DNA of 64,000 nucleotides from Haloprofundus halobius. Its GTDB lineage: Archaea; Halobacteriota; Halobacteria; Halobacteriales; Haloferacaceae. Positions within the stretch are counted from its first letter, which is position 1. Each line of letters opens with the position of its first letter. Below, piece after piece: positions 17,950 through 26,332 of this stretch. The stretch is taken from contig NZ_CP083666.1 of the NCBI RefSeq assembly GCF_020097835.1, positions 868,001 through 932,000 on the forward strand, read 5' to 3'. The notes under the pieces were generated by a model. That model ran no database searches, was not told the DNA's origin, and saw only the letters and a list, made by a program, of their open reading frames with translations. The position numbers were made by a program, and so were the translations under genes.

Positions 17950-18042
17950 CTACATCGCCTCCGGAGCCGTTCGAGCGAGAGGGCAGGCGGAGCGGTTGAT
18001 TTCGGTACTGCTTCCCGATAGGGCGGAACTGTCGCGGACCAT
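17950..18042 (-). CDS. Putative leader ORF upstream of glmS
   Basis: A 30-codon ORF starting Met-Val-Arg-Asp-Ser-Ser and ending Pro-Glu-Ala-Met. Its TAG stop is immediately followed by the glmS ATG, so there is no spacer. Its ATG lies 29 nt after the centre of the TATA-like CATAGTAAT at 18067-18075, where a leaderless transcript would begin. It has no resemblance to a known protein. The same arrangement occurs upstream of the genes at 32847, 40065 and 43031. It may be a regulatory leader peptide or a chance frame. Confidence 0.35.
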   Translation of the reverse strand: MVRDSSALSGSSTEINRSACPLARTAPEAM

Positions 18043-18066
18043 ACTTCTGCATCCTCCCCTGTATCA

Positions 18067-18078
18067 ATTACTATGAAC
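18067..18078 (-). promoter_or_regulatory. TATA-like element upstream of glmS
   Basis: Reads GTTCATAGTAAT on the minus strand, one base different from GTTCATAATAAT at 32718-32729 and 14296-14307. It is about 29 nt before the leader-ORF ATG and 118 nt before glmS. Confidence 0.45.
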
Positions 18079-18618
18079 GAGGTAACCGCTGACTTATTCC
18101 GCCGCTAAGTACCGTTTCAGCGTGCAACAGTCACAACACGGCGTCAGACGCCTTCACCCCGGCCGTCCGCATCTTCGCCCTCAGCCGGCGAGAGCGGCCG
18201 TCGGAGGCAAATCCCAGCGACGAATACCGGTTCCCTCTCGGGCACGTACCCAAGCCGAGGCTCGGTCGTGGCGGTCGAACCGTCTCGTTGGTCGAATCGG
18301 TTACATCGGTCGGCTCGGCGAGCGGGCCACCCGCCGAGTGGGTCTGTCGGCACCGAATTCGTCAGTCGGTCGTAGCGAACTCGAAGATACGCGGCGAATC
18401 CACCGACACACGAAAAACTCGGAGACGTCGTCGTTTCGGCGTTGCTCGCTCGAACGTCGTCGACCGTCTCTTCGTCTTCGTCACAGGGGACTCACTCTCG
18501 GACGCGTGTCTTCGCTTTCGACGGCGTCTGATCTCTCTCATCGGAACTGGGAATACGCCGGATAGATGTCGAGTCGTCCGAGTGTCGGATCGTGTCGTCG
18601 GGACGGGAGACCGAACAG
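18079..18618. other. Intergenic region upstream of glmS
   Basis: 540 bp between the glmS promoter and the stop of the Ca-repeat regulator gene. Open frames here are Arg/Ser rich with no domain, start signal or neighbour logic. I see no gene, RNA or repeat that I can support. Confidence 0.5.
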
Positions 18619-20112
18619 TCACCGGAGCGCCGAGTCGGCCCAGTCGGGCGTCTCGTCGGTGAGCGCGATGACGTTCTCGCGGCCGACGTTTATCTTCGTG
18701 AGTTTCCCCTCCTCTTCCATCCGCGAGAGCAGGCGACTCACCTTCGACTTCGACCAGTCGGTACGTTCGACGATTTCGCTCTGCCTGAGTCGGCCGCTCT
18801 CCTCGTGGAGCATCCGCAGCACGCGGCCGTCGTCCGAGAGCGGAATCTGCGAGTCGAACGGGGGTGCGGCGCTCGGGTCGTCGGCGCCGGGGTCGGCCTC
18901 GACGACGCGCTGTTCGGAGTCGGATGGGCTTCGGACCGCCGCGACGAGGTCGCTACCGCGTCTCCTGACCGCCGTCGCGACGCTGTGGTCGCTGCGCCGG
19001 TACCAGACGCCGACGCCGGCGAGGACCGCGAGCGCCAGTCCGGCGAATCCGACCGTCGTCGCCGGGTTCGTCGGGTTCGTTCCCAGCCGAAGCTCCGCAC
19101 GGTCGGAGAAGCCGTCGCCGTCGCTGTCGGCCCGGAGCGGGTTCGTCCCGTAGAGGCCGACCTCTGCGCTGTCGTTGATCCCGTCGTCGTCGGTGTCGGC
19201 GGCGAGCGGGTCGGTGTTGTGTCCGTTCACTTCCGCGCCGTCGTGGAGTCCGTCGCCGTCGGTGTCTTCCTCGGTGGGGTCGGTGTCCAACGCGAGCTCC
19301 TCGCTGTCGGTGAGGCCGTCGCCGTCGCTGTCGGGAACGAGCGGGTCGGTCCCGTGTTCGTCCACCTCCGCGCCGTCGGAGAGGCCGTCACCGTCAGTAT
19401 CGGGGTCCGTGACGTTCGTTCCGAGATATACCTCCTGCTGGTCGCGGAGGCCGTCGTCGTCGGTGTCGCTGGAGAGCGGCGAAGACTGGTACTTCGTGAC
19501 CTCCCGACGGTCGCTCAGCCCGTCGCCGTCGGTGTCCTGCGAGTTCATGTCGGTCTCGAGTTCCGCCTCCCGTTCGTTCGAGAGGCCGTCACCGTCGTAG
19601 TCGCCCGACTTTTCGACGAAGATACGGCTGGTGGTCGTCGTCGAGACCGCCTCCTCGTCGCCGAACCCGCGAGTCGCGACGACGGTGACGTTCCGCTCGC
19701 CGGAGACGTTCGGCGGGTACCGTTGGAACTCGAAGACGACCTTTCTCGACCCGTTCGGGTCGACGTTCATCTGCTGGCAGTCGAGTTCGACCTGTTTGCC
19801 GTCATCGTCCTCGGCGTACGCACAGAACTCGTAGAGCGAGCGCTCTCCGGTGTTGTGAAAGCGCGTCGAGAGCGTGCTCGACTCGTTGCGCCAGACGTAC
19901 AACTGCTCGCCGTCCCATCGGACTGTCCCTTCCTCCGAGAAGCGGATCTCGCCGAGCGAGGAGTTGTCGCTCGGAGGGGCCGTCTGCGGGAGAGTCGTCG
20001 GCTCGGACGCCGACAGCGCCGACGCGTTCGCCGCCGTGGCGACGGGCACACTCGCGAGTACCAACAGGACCAGGAGGACTGTTCGGACGACTCGGTGTTT
20101 CGGTTTCGTCAC
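18619..20112 (-). CDS. Ca-repeat extracellular domain, membrane helix and winged-helix regulator
   Basis: A 497-residue protein starting with GTG. It has a signal peptide at about 1-29 (hydrophobic, ending Ala-Thr-Ala-Ala), a beta-sandwich domain at about 50-160, and then about seven thrombospondin type 3-like repeats at about 167-345. Each repeat carries Asp-x-Asp-x-Asp-Gly, a calcium-binding pattern. A membrane helix follows at about 350-371 and a cytoplasmic winged helix at about 427-485 with Trp-Ser-Lys-Ser-Lys-Val-Ser-Arg-Leu-Leu. The last domain is shared with the gene at 11432-12622. A TATA-like GTTATAATG at 20180-20188 and a GGGGAGAGGG Shine-Dalgarno-like tract precede the GTG. It may sense extracellular divalent cations or cell contact; targets are unknown. 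Confidence 0.85.
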   Translation of the reverse strand: MTKPKHRVVRTVLLVLLVLASVPVATAANASALSASEPTTLPQTAPPSDNSSLGEIRFSEEGTVRWDGEQLYVWRNESSTLSTRFHNTGERSLYEFCAYAEDDDGKQVELDCQQMNVDPNGSRKVVFEFQRYPPNVSGERNVTVVATRGFGDEEAVSTTTTSRIFVEKSGDYDGDGLSNEREAELETDMNSQDTDGDGLSDRREVTKYQSSPLSSDTDDDGLRDQQEVYLGTNVTDPDTDGDGLSDGAEVDEHGTDPLVPDSDGDGLTDSEELALDTDPTEEDTDGDGLHDGAEVNGHNTDPLAADTDDDGINDSAEVGLYGTNPLRADSDGDGFSDRAELRLGTNPTNPATTVGFAGLALAVLAGVGVWYRRSDHSVATAVRRRGSDLVAAVRSPSDSEQRVVEADPGADDPSAAPPFDSQIPLSDDGRVLRMLHEESGRLRQSEIVERTDWSKSKVSRLLSRMEEEGKLTKINVGRENVIALTDETPDWADSALR

Positions 20113-20374
20113 GTTACCCTCTCCCCTCGATTGGTGGATACGAGAGAGGTCGTTCGATGTCGAACGTAGTTCTTTCGGTGTTATAATGTCTCATTATCGA
20201 TACAACTGTAGGCTAATGACAGATTTCGTCATCGGACAAATAAACCACCTACAGCCGGTTTTGGAGGCAATCAGCCATTTTCCGGCTTATCCTTTTGCTT
20301 AGTTCTATCTACAATCTTATATGTGGTGGTTCGCGAGGCGAACCGACGCGGTCGGTCGGGTTCGATCGGGGAAC

Positions 20375-21007
20375 TCAGTCGCCGCCCGAGTTAGGGGAGG
20401 AAGCAGAACGGGAGTATCCGGCGAGGGCGTACGCGACGGTGGCGACGGCGAGCATTACTGCGATGAGTCCCACCGCGAGACCCCCGGACTGACCGAGTAC
20501 GGGAGCATCGAAGGTGATTCCGAGGAGCGCGAGCGCGCCGACACCCGAAACACCGATCGAGTACTTCTGCCACGAGGCCGATTCCGGGGCGTCGACCCCC
20601 GGGGTTGCGGGCCCAGATGGGGTGACCTCCTCGACGATCTCGTTCGTCAGGTAGGGGTCGAACTGGTCGGCGACGTCGTTTCGCTCGACGACACCGCGAC
20701 TCTTGTTGTAGTCGATAACGCCGTCTTCGTCCAGTTTCGGGAGGTGTTCCTGGTAGAGAGCGATGTACACGCGCTGGCGCTGGTCGGACATCAACGCTTC
20801 AACCGTGGTGTCGTTCTCCCACGCGGCGACCTGTTCTGCAATGTCGCGCATGCGGACGGAACCTTCAGTTCCGCGGAGGTACCAGAGCACGTCGCGGCGT
20901 CGACGGTTCTGGAGGATGTGGAACAGTTTGTCTTTCGACAGAGGGGCTTCCGACTCCAGTTGGGGGGGCTCGAGCCGGGTTGTGTTATCGGACTCTGTGA
21001 CTGTCAT
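20375..21007 (-). CDS. DUF7344-type HTH protein with two membrane helices
   Basis: A 210-residue protein. Residues 25-120 form the winged-helix-like haloarchaeal DUF7344 domain, recognisable by Phe-His-Ile-Leu-Gln-Asn-Arg-Arg-Arg-Arg, Val-Tyr-Ile-Ala-Leu-Tyr-Gln-Glu-His-Leu-Pro-Lys-Leu and an Asp-Gly-Val-Ile-Asp-Tyr motif. Two hydrophobic helices lie at about 148-170 and 173-195. It is probably a membrane-associated transcription regulator. A TATA-like AATAAAT at 21034-21040 suggests a leaderless mRNA. It shares its domain with the genes at 57644 and 58900. It lies 890 bp upstream of the polysaccharide locus in the opposite orientation. Confidence 0.88.
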   Translation of the reverse strand: MTVTESDNTTRLEPPQLESEAPLSKDKLFHILQNRRRRDVLWYLRGTEGSVRMRDIAEQVAAWENDTTVEALMSDQRQRVYIALYQEHLPKLDEDGVIDYNKSRGVVERNDVADQFDPYLTNEIVEEVTPSGPATPGVDAPESASWQKYSIGVSGVGALALLGITFDAPVLGQSGGLAVGLIAVMLAVATVAYALAGYSRSASSPNSGGD

Positions 21008-21033
21008 GCATCAGGTACAAACTCTGGTCAGGT

Positions 21034-21040
21034 AATAAAT
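21034..21040 (-). promoter_or_regulatory. TATA-like box of the DUF7344 gene
   Basis: AATAAAT on the plus strand (ATTTATT on the minus strand), about 30 nt before the ATG at 21007, consistent with leaderless transcription. Confidence 0.5.
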
Positions 21041-21307
21041 CAAGGTGTCCGTATCGATAGTCGCAACTGTTGCATCGCGTCAGACGGACTGTTTCAAACC
21101 GTTTCATATCGTTGTATGCGACCGTTTTGGCCGTTTACACGGATTGTAACAGATGTCCGACATTGGGTCTCTCGGGAGGTGCGGAATTCGCGCCGAGAAA
21201 GGGTACTCAATCTGGCAGAACGGGCGTGGAGAGAGGGTTGACAGTCACTCGTCGTACCGTCCGACACAGTCGGTCAGACGGCGGTCCGATCGCCCGTTCG
21301 AGCGGTC

Positions 21308-21424
21308 TCATTCGTCGCTTGGTTCGGTCACCTCGACTGGCGTCACCGAACTGGTCGCGACGCGATAGAGCGTCGCCACCGCAACGAACGAGAGAACTAC
21401 GGCGGTGGTTTTCGCGTACTTCAT
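21308..21424 (-). CDS. Small single-span membrane protein
   Basis: A 38-residue ORF starting Met-Lys-Tyr-Ala-Lys-Thr-Thr and continuing with a hydrophobic helix of about 16 residues (Ala-Val-Val-Leu-Ser-Phe-Val-Ala-Val-Ala), then a short acidic tail ending Pro-Ser-Asp-Glu. The charge pattern (basic start, one helix, acidic end) is what a real small haloarchaeal membrane protein looks like, and the frame lies in an otherwise empty region. I see no Shine-Dalgarno. The inverted repeat ACGGGA-GTAT-TCCCGT at about 21432-21447 lies directly upstream. Function unknown. Confidence 0.45.
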   Translation of the reverse strand: MKYAKTTAVVLSFVAVATLYRVATSSVTPVEVTEPSDE

Positions 21425-21733
21425 ATCGTTCACGGGAGTATTCCCGTACTACGGACGAGGGCTGATACCCTCATTGTTATACGCGACACAAAGCGGGAAA
21501 CAGTGAGAATAACTGAAATGGACCCGACCGCGTCACTCGGCGACCCTCGACTACCGGCTCCCTCGTAGAACCGCGAGAGCAGCGATACAGCGCTTGTGGA
21601 CCTCCTAAACGGCAATGAGACGAAACAGTCCGGAGAGAGCTCACCGAGAACGGCCGCGAGAGGCGTGGAGGGCGAGGAGACGGCCATCAGAGGCCGTCCC
21701 ACGCGTCGAAAAACCGGGTGCGTCGCTTACTCG
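21425..21733. other. Empty region before the polysaccharide operon promoter
   Basis: About 310 bp. It holds a short inverted repeat (ACGGGA/TCCCGT) near 21432-21447 and no convincing gene. The 297 bp from 21008 to 21304, on the other side of the small ORF, likewise shows only the DUF7344 promoter. Confidence 0.45.
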
Positions 21734-21744
21734 CTCTATAATAA
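21734..21744 (+). promoter_or_regulatory. TATA-like element of the polysaccharide operon
   Basis: CTCTATAATAA, identical to the element on the minus strand at 40160-40170 before the flippase gene. Transcription would start near 21766, giving a leader of about 130 nt before the dehydrogenase gene. Confidence 0.5.
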
Positions 21745-21774
21745 AGCCGGTACGAGGGTACTGGAAAATCGAAA

Positions 21775-21800
21775 CCCGCCCTGCGGTTCGCGCAGGCGGG
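21775..21800 (+). promoter_or_regulatory. mRNA hairpin next to a Shine-Dalgarno site
   Basis: CCCGCC-C-TGCG pairs with CGCAGGCGGG around the loop GTTCG, a ten-pair stem with one bulged C. Its 3' strand runs into GGGAGGA at 21798-21804, the likely ribosome-binding site of the leader ORF at 21815. Folding could therefore mask ribosome access in the operon leader. Confidence 0.45.
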
Positions 21801-21814
21801 AGGAAATTCCCCAC

Positions 21815-21901
21815 ATGAGCGAGACACAGACGCTTCGTCACGACAGACGGAACTGCACGGCCGAACACGAACGGTTCCCCGCAGGGGAGGCACAGCGATG
21901 A
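21815..21901 (+). CDS. Putative leader ORF of the polysaccharide operon
   Basis: A 28-codon ORF starting Met-Ser-Glu-Thr-Gln and ending Gly-Glu-Ala-Gln-Arg. It has its own Shine-Dalgarno (GGGAGGA, about 10-16 nt upstream) next to a hairpin, and its TGA overlaps the dehydrogenase ATG in an ATGA arrangement, typical of translational coupling. Composition is polar and basic. It has no known homologue that I recognise. The dehydrogenase also has its own GGGGAGG at 21884-21890, so coupling would not be obligatory. Confidence 0.35.
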   Translation: MSETQTLRHDRRNCTAEHERFPAGEAQR

Positions 21902-23244
21902 GTTCGGGACTCACCGGCGCTCGTCGTCGCGACGAGGGACGCCACGCCGACTCGGCCGGCCGCACCGAGACGATCTGTGTCGTCGGCCTGGGTTACGTCG
22001 GACTCCCGCTGGCGGTTCACTTCGACCGCGTCGACCAGCAGGTCATCGGCTACGACATCGACGAGGAGAAGGTCGGGACGCTCACCGAGGGGACCGACAC
22101 GACCGGTGATCTCGGCGACTCCGTCGTCGCCGACAGCGAGGTCGAGTTCACCACCGACCCCGCGACCATCGCCGAGGCCGACTACGTCGTCGTCACCGTA
22201 CCGACACCCGTCGACGAGATGGAGAATCCGGACCTCCGGTTCGTCGAGAGCGCCGGTGAGACCGTCGGCAGACACATGACGCCGGAGACGACCGTCGTCC
22301 TCGAATCGACGGTGTTCCCGGGTGCGACCCGCTCGGTGCTCGCTCCCGCGCTCGAGGAGGCCTCCGGACTCACGGCCGGCGAGGAGTTCTTCGTCGCCTA
22401 CTCCCCCGAGCGAGCCACGCCGGGCGACGAGGAACACGGCCTCCGCGACGTGGTGAAAGTCGTCGGTGCGGACGACCCCGCCGTCCTCGAAGACGTGGCG
22501 GAACTGTACGAGTGCGTCGTCGACGTGGGCGTCCACCGCACGTCGTCGCTCGAAGCCGCCGAGGCGTCGAAGGTCGTCGAGAACGTCCAGCGCGACCTGA
22601 ACATCGCGCTGATGAACGAACTCGCCGTCGCCTTCGACCGCATCGGCATCGACACTCAGGAGGTACTCGACGCCGCCGGGACGAAGTGGAACTTCCACGA
22701 CTACTCGCCCGGCCTCGTCGGCGGTCACTGCATCCCCGTCGACCCGTTCTACTTCGCCTACCGCTCGAAGATGGAGGGATACGTGCCCGAACTGACGCTG
22801 AAGGCCCGCGACGTCAATCGCCGGATGCCCGAACACGTCTCCGAACTCGCGCTGAAGACGCTGAACGACTGCGGTAACGTCCTCGGCGAGAGTCGCGTCG
22901 TCGTCCTCGGGCTGACGTACAAGCCGAACGTCGCCGACATCCGCACCTCGAAAGTCGACGGCGTCATCGAGACGATGCAGGAGTACGGCGTCGACATCCT
23001 CGGCTTCGACCCCTACGCCGACCCCGAACAGACGAGTCGAGCGTTCGGCATCGACGTGATGGACCAGCCTTCCTTCGAGAACGCGGACGGCATCGTCCTG
23101 GCGACGCCACACGACGTGTTCGACAGTCTCGACCTCGACGCCGCGCGCGAAGAGATGAACGACGACCCGTTCCTGCTCGACGTCTGTGGCGCGCTCGACG
23201 CCGCGGAAGTCGCCGACCACGGCTTCACGTATCGGAGGGTCTGA
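21898..23244 (+). CDS. Nucleotide-sugar dehydrogenase (UDP-glucose/UDP-ManNAc type)
   Basis: A 448-residue enzyme that oxidises the C6 alcohol of a UDP-sugar to a uronic acid, using two NAD. It has a Rossmann motif Val-Val-Gly-Leu-Gly-Tyr-Val-Gly-Leu-Pro at about 28-37, a central dimerisation domain, the catalytic Cys278 in Gly-Gly-His-Cys-Ile-Pro-Val-Asp-Pro, and a C-terminal UDP-binding domain with Gly-Leu-Thr-Tyr-Lys-Pro. The Gly-Gly-His-Cys-Ile-Pro form is typical of the WecC/TviB group acting on N-acetylhexosamines, so UDP-ManNAc or UDP-GlcNAc is as likely as UDP-glucose. Residues 1-22 are a polar extension. It is the first gene of a tight five-gene operon; the next gene starts within its stop codon. 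Confidence 0.92.
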   Translation: MSSGLTGARRRDEGRHADSAGRTETICVVGLGYVGLPLAVHFDRVDQQVIGYDIDEEKVGTLTEGTDTTGDLGDSVVADSEVEFTTDPATIAEADYVVVTVPTPVDEMENPDLRFVESAGETVGRHMTPETTVVLESTVFPGATRSVLAPALEEASGLTAGEEFFVAYSPERATPGDEEHGLRDVVKVVGADDPAVLEDVAELYECVVDVGVHRTSSLEAAEASKVVENVQRDLNIALMNELAVAFDRIGIDTQEVLDAAGTKWNFHDYSPGLVGGHCIPVDPFYFAYRSKMEGYVPELTLKARDVNRRMPEHVSELALKTLNDCGNVLGESRVVVLGLTYKPNVADIRTSKVDGVIETMQEYGVDILGFDPYADPEQTSRAFGIDVMDQPSFENADGIVLATPHDVFDSLDLDAAREEMNDDPFLLDVCGALDAAEVADHGFTYRRV

Positions 23245-24338
23245 TGTACGGAGAGTCGAGAGTCGGCGTCGTCGTCCCCGCATACAACGAGGAAGGCTTG
23301 GTCGGCGACGTCATCGACACGATGCCCGCGTTCGTCGACCGGGTGTACGTCGTCGACGACCGGTCGACGGACGACACCTGGGACGAGATTCAGCGGCACG
23401 CCACGCGAGCGAACGCCGCGCACATCAGCGAGAGCAGTCGCCTCGTCGAAACCGACGGCGGGACGGCGCGGTTCCGACCGCGAGAGGTGTCCGCGTCCGA
23501 GGACGACGGCGTCGACGATGACGCACCACGAGACGTCGAACGCGGCGTCGCGGATTCGCCACCCGCCTTCGACGAGCGCGTCGTCGCCATCCGCCTCGAA
23601 GAGAACCGGGGGGTCGGCGGTGCCATCAAGACGGGCTACGAGCGCGCGCTCGCCGACGGCATCGACGTCGTCGCCGTGATGAACGGCGACGGCCAGATGG
23701 ATCCCGAGAAACTCGACCGCCTCATCGACCCCGTCGTCTCCGGCGAGGCCGACTACGCGAAGGGCAACCGCCTCCGCTACCGCGAGTACCGCGAGGGGAT
23801 GAGCACGTGGCGCTCCTTCGGCAACTGGCTGCTCACGCTGCTCACGAAGGCTGCGAGCGGCTACTGGAAGACGATGGACCCCCAGAACGGCTACACCGCC
23901 ATCTCGCGGGAGGCGCTGGAGACCATCGACTACGAGTCGTTGTACGAGCGCTACGGCTTCTGCAACGACGTGCTCGTCAAGCTCAACGCCCACGGCCTCC
24001 GTGTCGCCGACGTGGCGATTCCGGCCGTCTACGGCGACGAGGAGAGCACCATCGAGTACAAGACGTTCGTCCCCCGCCTGTCGACGCTCTTGGCGAAGGA
24101 TTTCCTGTGGCGACTGCGCGTGAAGTACCTCACCGTCGACTTCCACCCGCTCGCGGGTCTGTACCTGTTCGGTGCGGCAATTGCCGGTGCGGGCCTCCTC
24201 GACGCGCTGAAAGGGACGGTCGACGACGACGACGACCATTCCGGCGGCGTTCTCGCTTCCATCGGCGTCGTCTCGATGCTGCTGGCGATGGTGTTCGACA
24301 TGCAGGAGAACGAGGAGTTGGAGGTGCGCCGAGAGTGA
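23244..24338 (+). CDS. Family 2 glycosyltransferase with C-terminal membrane helices
   Basis: A 364-residue GT2 enzyme that likely adds a sugar to a lipid carrier at the cytoplasmic face. Catalytic features are Val-Pro-Ala-Tyr-Asn-Glu-Glu at the start, Val-Val-Asp-Asp near 36-39 and the Gly-Asp-Gly metal site in Met-Asn-Gly-Asp-Gly-Gln. About residues 60-115 are an acidic insert not usual in the family, probably a halophilic loop. Two membrane helices near 300-345 anchor the C-terminus, as in dolichyl-phosphate sugar synthases. The start ATG overlaps the previous stop by one base (TGATG), so translation is coupled. Confidence 0.9.
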   Translation: MYGESRVGVVVPAYNEEGLVGDVIDTMPAFVDRVYVVDDRSTDDTWDEIQRHATRANAAHISESSRLVETDGGTARFRPREVSASEDDGVDDDAPRDVERGVADSPPAFDERVVAIRLEENRGVGGAIKTGYERALADGIDVVAVMNGDGQMDPEKLDRLIDPVVSGEADYAKGNRLRYREYREGMSTWRSFGNWLLTLLTKAASGYWKTMDPQNGYTAISREALETIDYESLYERYGFCNDVLVKLNAHGLRVADVAIPAVYGDEESTIEYKTFVPRLSTLLAKDFLWRLRVKYLTVDFHPLAGLYLFGAAIAGAGLLDALKGTVDDDDDHSGGVLASIGVVSMLLAMVFDMQENEELEVRRE

Positions 24339-25399
24339 GAGTCGCCGTCACCGTCCAACATCCGGGCCACGTCCACTTCTTCAAGCACGCCATCGACGAA
24401 CTGGAGGCGCGGGGCCACGAGGTCCACGTCTTCGCGCGCGAGAAGGAGATGGCCGTCCGCCTGCTCGAACTCTACGGCATCGAACACGAGGTGCTCGCCG
24501 GCGAGTCGCACGGACTGGCCTCGTTAGCGGCGGTGCAGGCGACGTACGAACTTCGGTTACTCCGTCGCGCGCGCGAGTTGAACCCCGACGTCATCGCGGC
24601 CATCGGTGGTGTCGCCGCCGCGCACGTCGCGCCGCTCGTCGGCGCGCGGAGCGTCGTCTTCTACGACACCGAACACGCGACCATCATCAAGAACCTCGCC
24701 TACCCGTTCGCCCACACCGTCTGCACGCCGTCGTGCTACGTCGGCGATATCGGCCCGAAACAGGTCCGATATCCGGGCTACCACGAACTCGCGTATCTCC
24801 ACCCCGACCGCTTCACGCCGGACCCCACGGTACGCTCCGACCTCGGCCTCGACGAGGGCGACTCGTTCGTCGTCACCCGGTTCAACGACTGGGGGTCGTC
24901 ACACGATATGGGCCAGAGCGGCTTCGACGACGTCGGCGAGGTCGTCGACCGACTCTCGGAGACGGGCGCGAAAGTGTTCGTCACCGCCGAGATGGAACTC
25001 TCGAACGATATCGAGGGCCACCGTCTCGACCTCTCGCCCGAGCGGATGCACGACCTGCTGTACTACGCCGACTGTTACGTCGGCGAGGGCGCGACGACGG
25101 CCGCCGAGTGCGCGATGCTCGGGACCCCGGCCGTCTACGTCAACAGTCTCTCGCTCGGCTACGTCAGCGAGCTCGCCGACGAGTACGGCCTCGTCTACAG
25201 TTGCAACGGACCCGACCGACACCGGAACGCGCTCAGTCACGCCGTCGACATCCTCGAAGGGCGCGGCGGCGGCGCCGACGCGTGGCGCGCCCGCCGCGAC
25301 CGACTGCTCTCCGAACGCGTCGACGTGACCGACGTCATCGTCGACCAGGTGGAGTCGGCGGGCGGCGGCAGCGACAGCCGACAGAAACTCACAGCATGA
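24335..25399 (+). CDS. DUF354 (glycosyltransferase-like) protein
   Basis: A 354-residue protein matching the DUF354 family, which has a GT-B fold and occurs in archaeal and bacterial surface-glycan clusters. The N-terminal Rossmann segment includes His-Pro-Gly-His-Val-His-Phe-Phe. The C-terminal half has Gly-Glu-Gly-Ala-Thr-Thr-Ala-Ala-Glu-Cys, a donor-binding site like that of UDP-N-acetylglucosamine 2-epimerase and MurG-type enzymes. The GTG at 24335 overlaps the preceding TGA (GTGA). A likely role is transfer of, or epimerisation on, a UDP-N-acetylhexosamine; which one is not known. Confidence 0.85.
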   Translation: MRVAVTVQHPGHVHFFKHAIDELEARGHEVHVFAREKEMAVRLLELYGIEHEVLAGESHGLASLAAVQATYELRLLRRARELNPDVIAAIGGVAAAHVAPLVGARSVVFYDTEHATIIKNLAYPFAHTVCTPSCYVGDIGPKQVRYPGYHELAYLHPDRFTPDPTVRSDLGLDEGDSFVVTRFNDWGSSHDMGQSGFDDVGEVVDRLSETGAKVFVTAEMELSNDIEGHRLDLSPERMHDLLYYADCYVGEGATTAAECAMLGTPAVYVNSLSLGYVSELADEYGLVYSCNGPDRHRNALSHAVDILEGRGGGADAWRARRDRLLSERVDVTDVIVDQVESAGGGSDSRQKLTA

Positions 25400-26331
25400 G
25401 AGTCCTCCAACTCATCACCTCGACGCGCTCGTTTTTCGAACAACAGGTCGAGGCGCTCGAATCACAGGGAATCGACTGTACTGTCGTCGCAGTCCCCGGC
25501 GAGTACAGTCCGGACTCCCCGCGCACCGTCAGCGACTACCTCCGATACTACCCCGAGGTGCTCGCCGAAGGGCTCGGCTCCTACGACCTCGTCCACGCGA
25601 ACTACGGCCTCACGGTCCCGTTCGCGCTGGCGCAACCGACGCGCCCGCTCGTCCTCACCCTCTGGGGGACGGACGTCATGGGCGAGTACGGCTGGCTTCG
25701 CCGTATGAGCCGATACGGCGCGCGTGCGGCCGACGAGACGGTCCTCCCGAGTCGCGCGATGGCGACGCATCTCGGCGAGAACTACACGTATCTCCCGTTC
25801 GGCGTCGACACCGAGCGGTTCCGACCCGTCGACCGCGACGAAGCGCGGTCGAGAGTCGGATGGGACGAGAGCGAGAGAGTCGTCCTCTTTCCGTACGAGA
25901 AGTCGCGCGACGAGAAGGAATACCCGCGCGCACGGGCCGTCGTCGAGGCGGCCGACGCCGACGTCACCCTCCGGACCGTCTCGAACGTCCCCTACGAGGA
26001 GATGCCGTACTACATGAACGCCAGCGACGCGCTGCTGGTCACCTCGCGCCGCGAGAGCGGTCCGATGGTGGTCAAGGAAGCCGCCGCCTGCGGCCTGCCG
26101 GTCGTCTCCACCGACGTGGGCTTCGTCCGCGACGAGTTCGGCGACGCGCCGGGCGTCGTCGTCGGCGACACGGACGCCGAACTGGCCGCGGGCGTCGACC
26201 GGATGGTCGACGGCGTGGACACGCTCGGAGACAGAGAGCGCCGGCGGTCGGTGTCACCCGACGTGAGCGTCGACCGCATGGGCGAACGCCTCGCCTCGCT
26301 GTACGAGTGCGTCGCGGAGGGGGCGGCCTGA
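25396..26331 (+). CDS. Family 4-like glycosyltransferase
   Basis: A 311-residue GT-B glycosyltransferase of group 1, a little shorter than many GT4 enzymes. The N-terminal domain shows Leu-Val-His-Ala-Asn-Tyr-Gly and Leu-Thr-Leu-Trp-Gly-Thr-Asp. The C-terminal donor domain has Glu-Ser-Gly-Pro-Met-Val-Val-Lys-Glu-Ala-Ala-Ala-Cys-Gly-Leu-Pro-Val-Val-Ser-Thr, the family's Glu-x7-Glu-like signature. The ATG overlaps the previous TGA (ATGA), continuing the coupled operon. Donor and acceptor sugars are not known. Confidence 0.9.
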   Translation: MRVLQLITSTRSFFEQQVEALESQGIDCTVVAVPGEYSPDSPRTVSDYLRYYPEVLAEGLGSYDLVHANYGLTVPFALAQPTRPLVLTLWGTDVMGEYGWLRRMSRYGARAADETVLPSRAMATHLGENYTYLPFGVDTERFRPVDRDEARSRVGWDESERVVLFPYEKSRDEKEYPRARAVVEAADADVTLRTVSNVPYEEMPYYMNASDALLVTSRRESGPMVVKEAAACGLPVVSTDVGFVRDEFGDAPGVVVGDTDAELAAGVDRMVDGVDTLGDRERRRSVSPDVSVDRMGERLASLYECVAEGAA

Positions 26332-26332
26332 G

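Noticed and set aside
18122..18662. Plus-strand ORFs in the gap upstream of glmS
   Set aside because: Arg/Ser-rich, no domain, no promoter or Shine-Dalgarno, overlapping each other and the end of the regulator gene.
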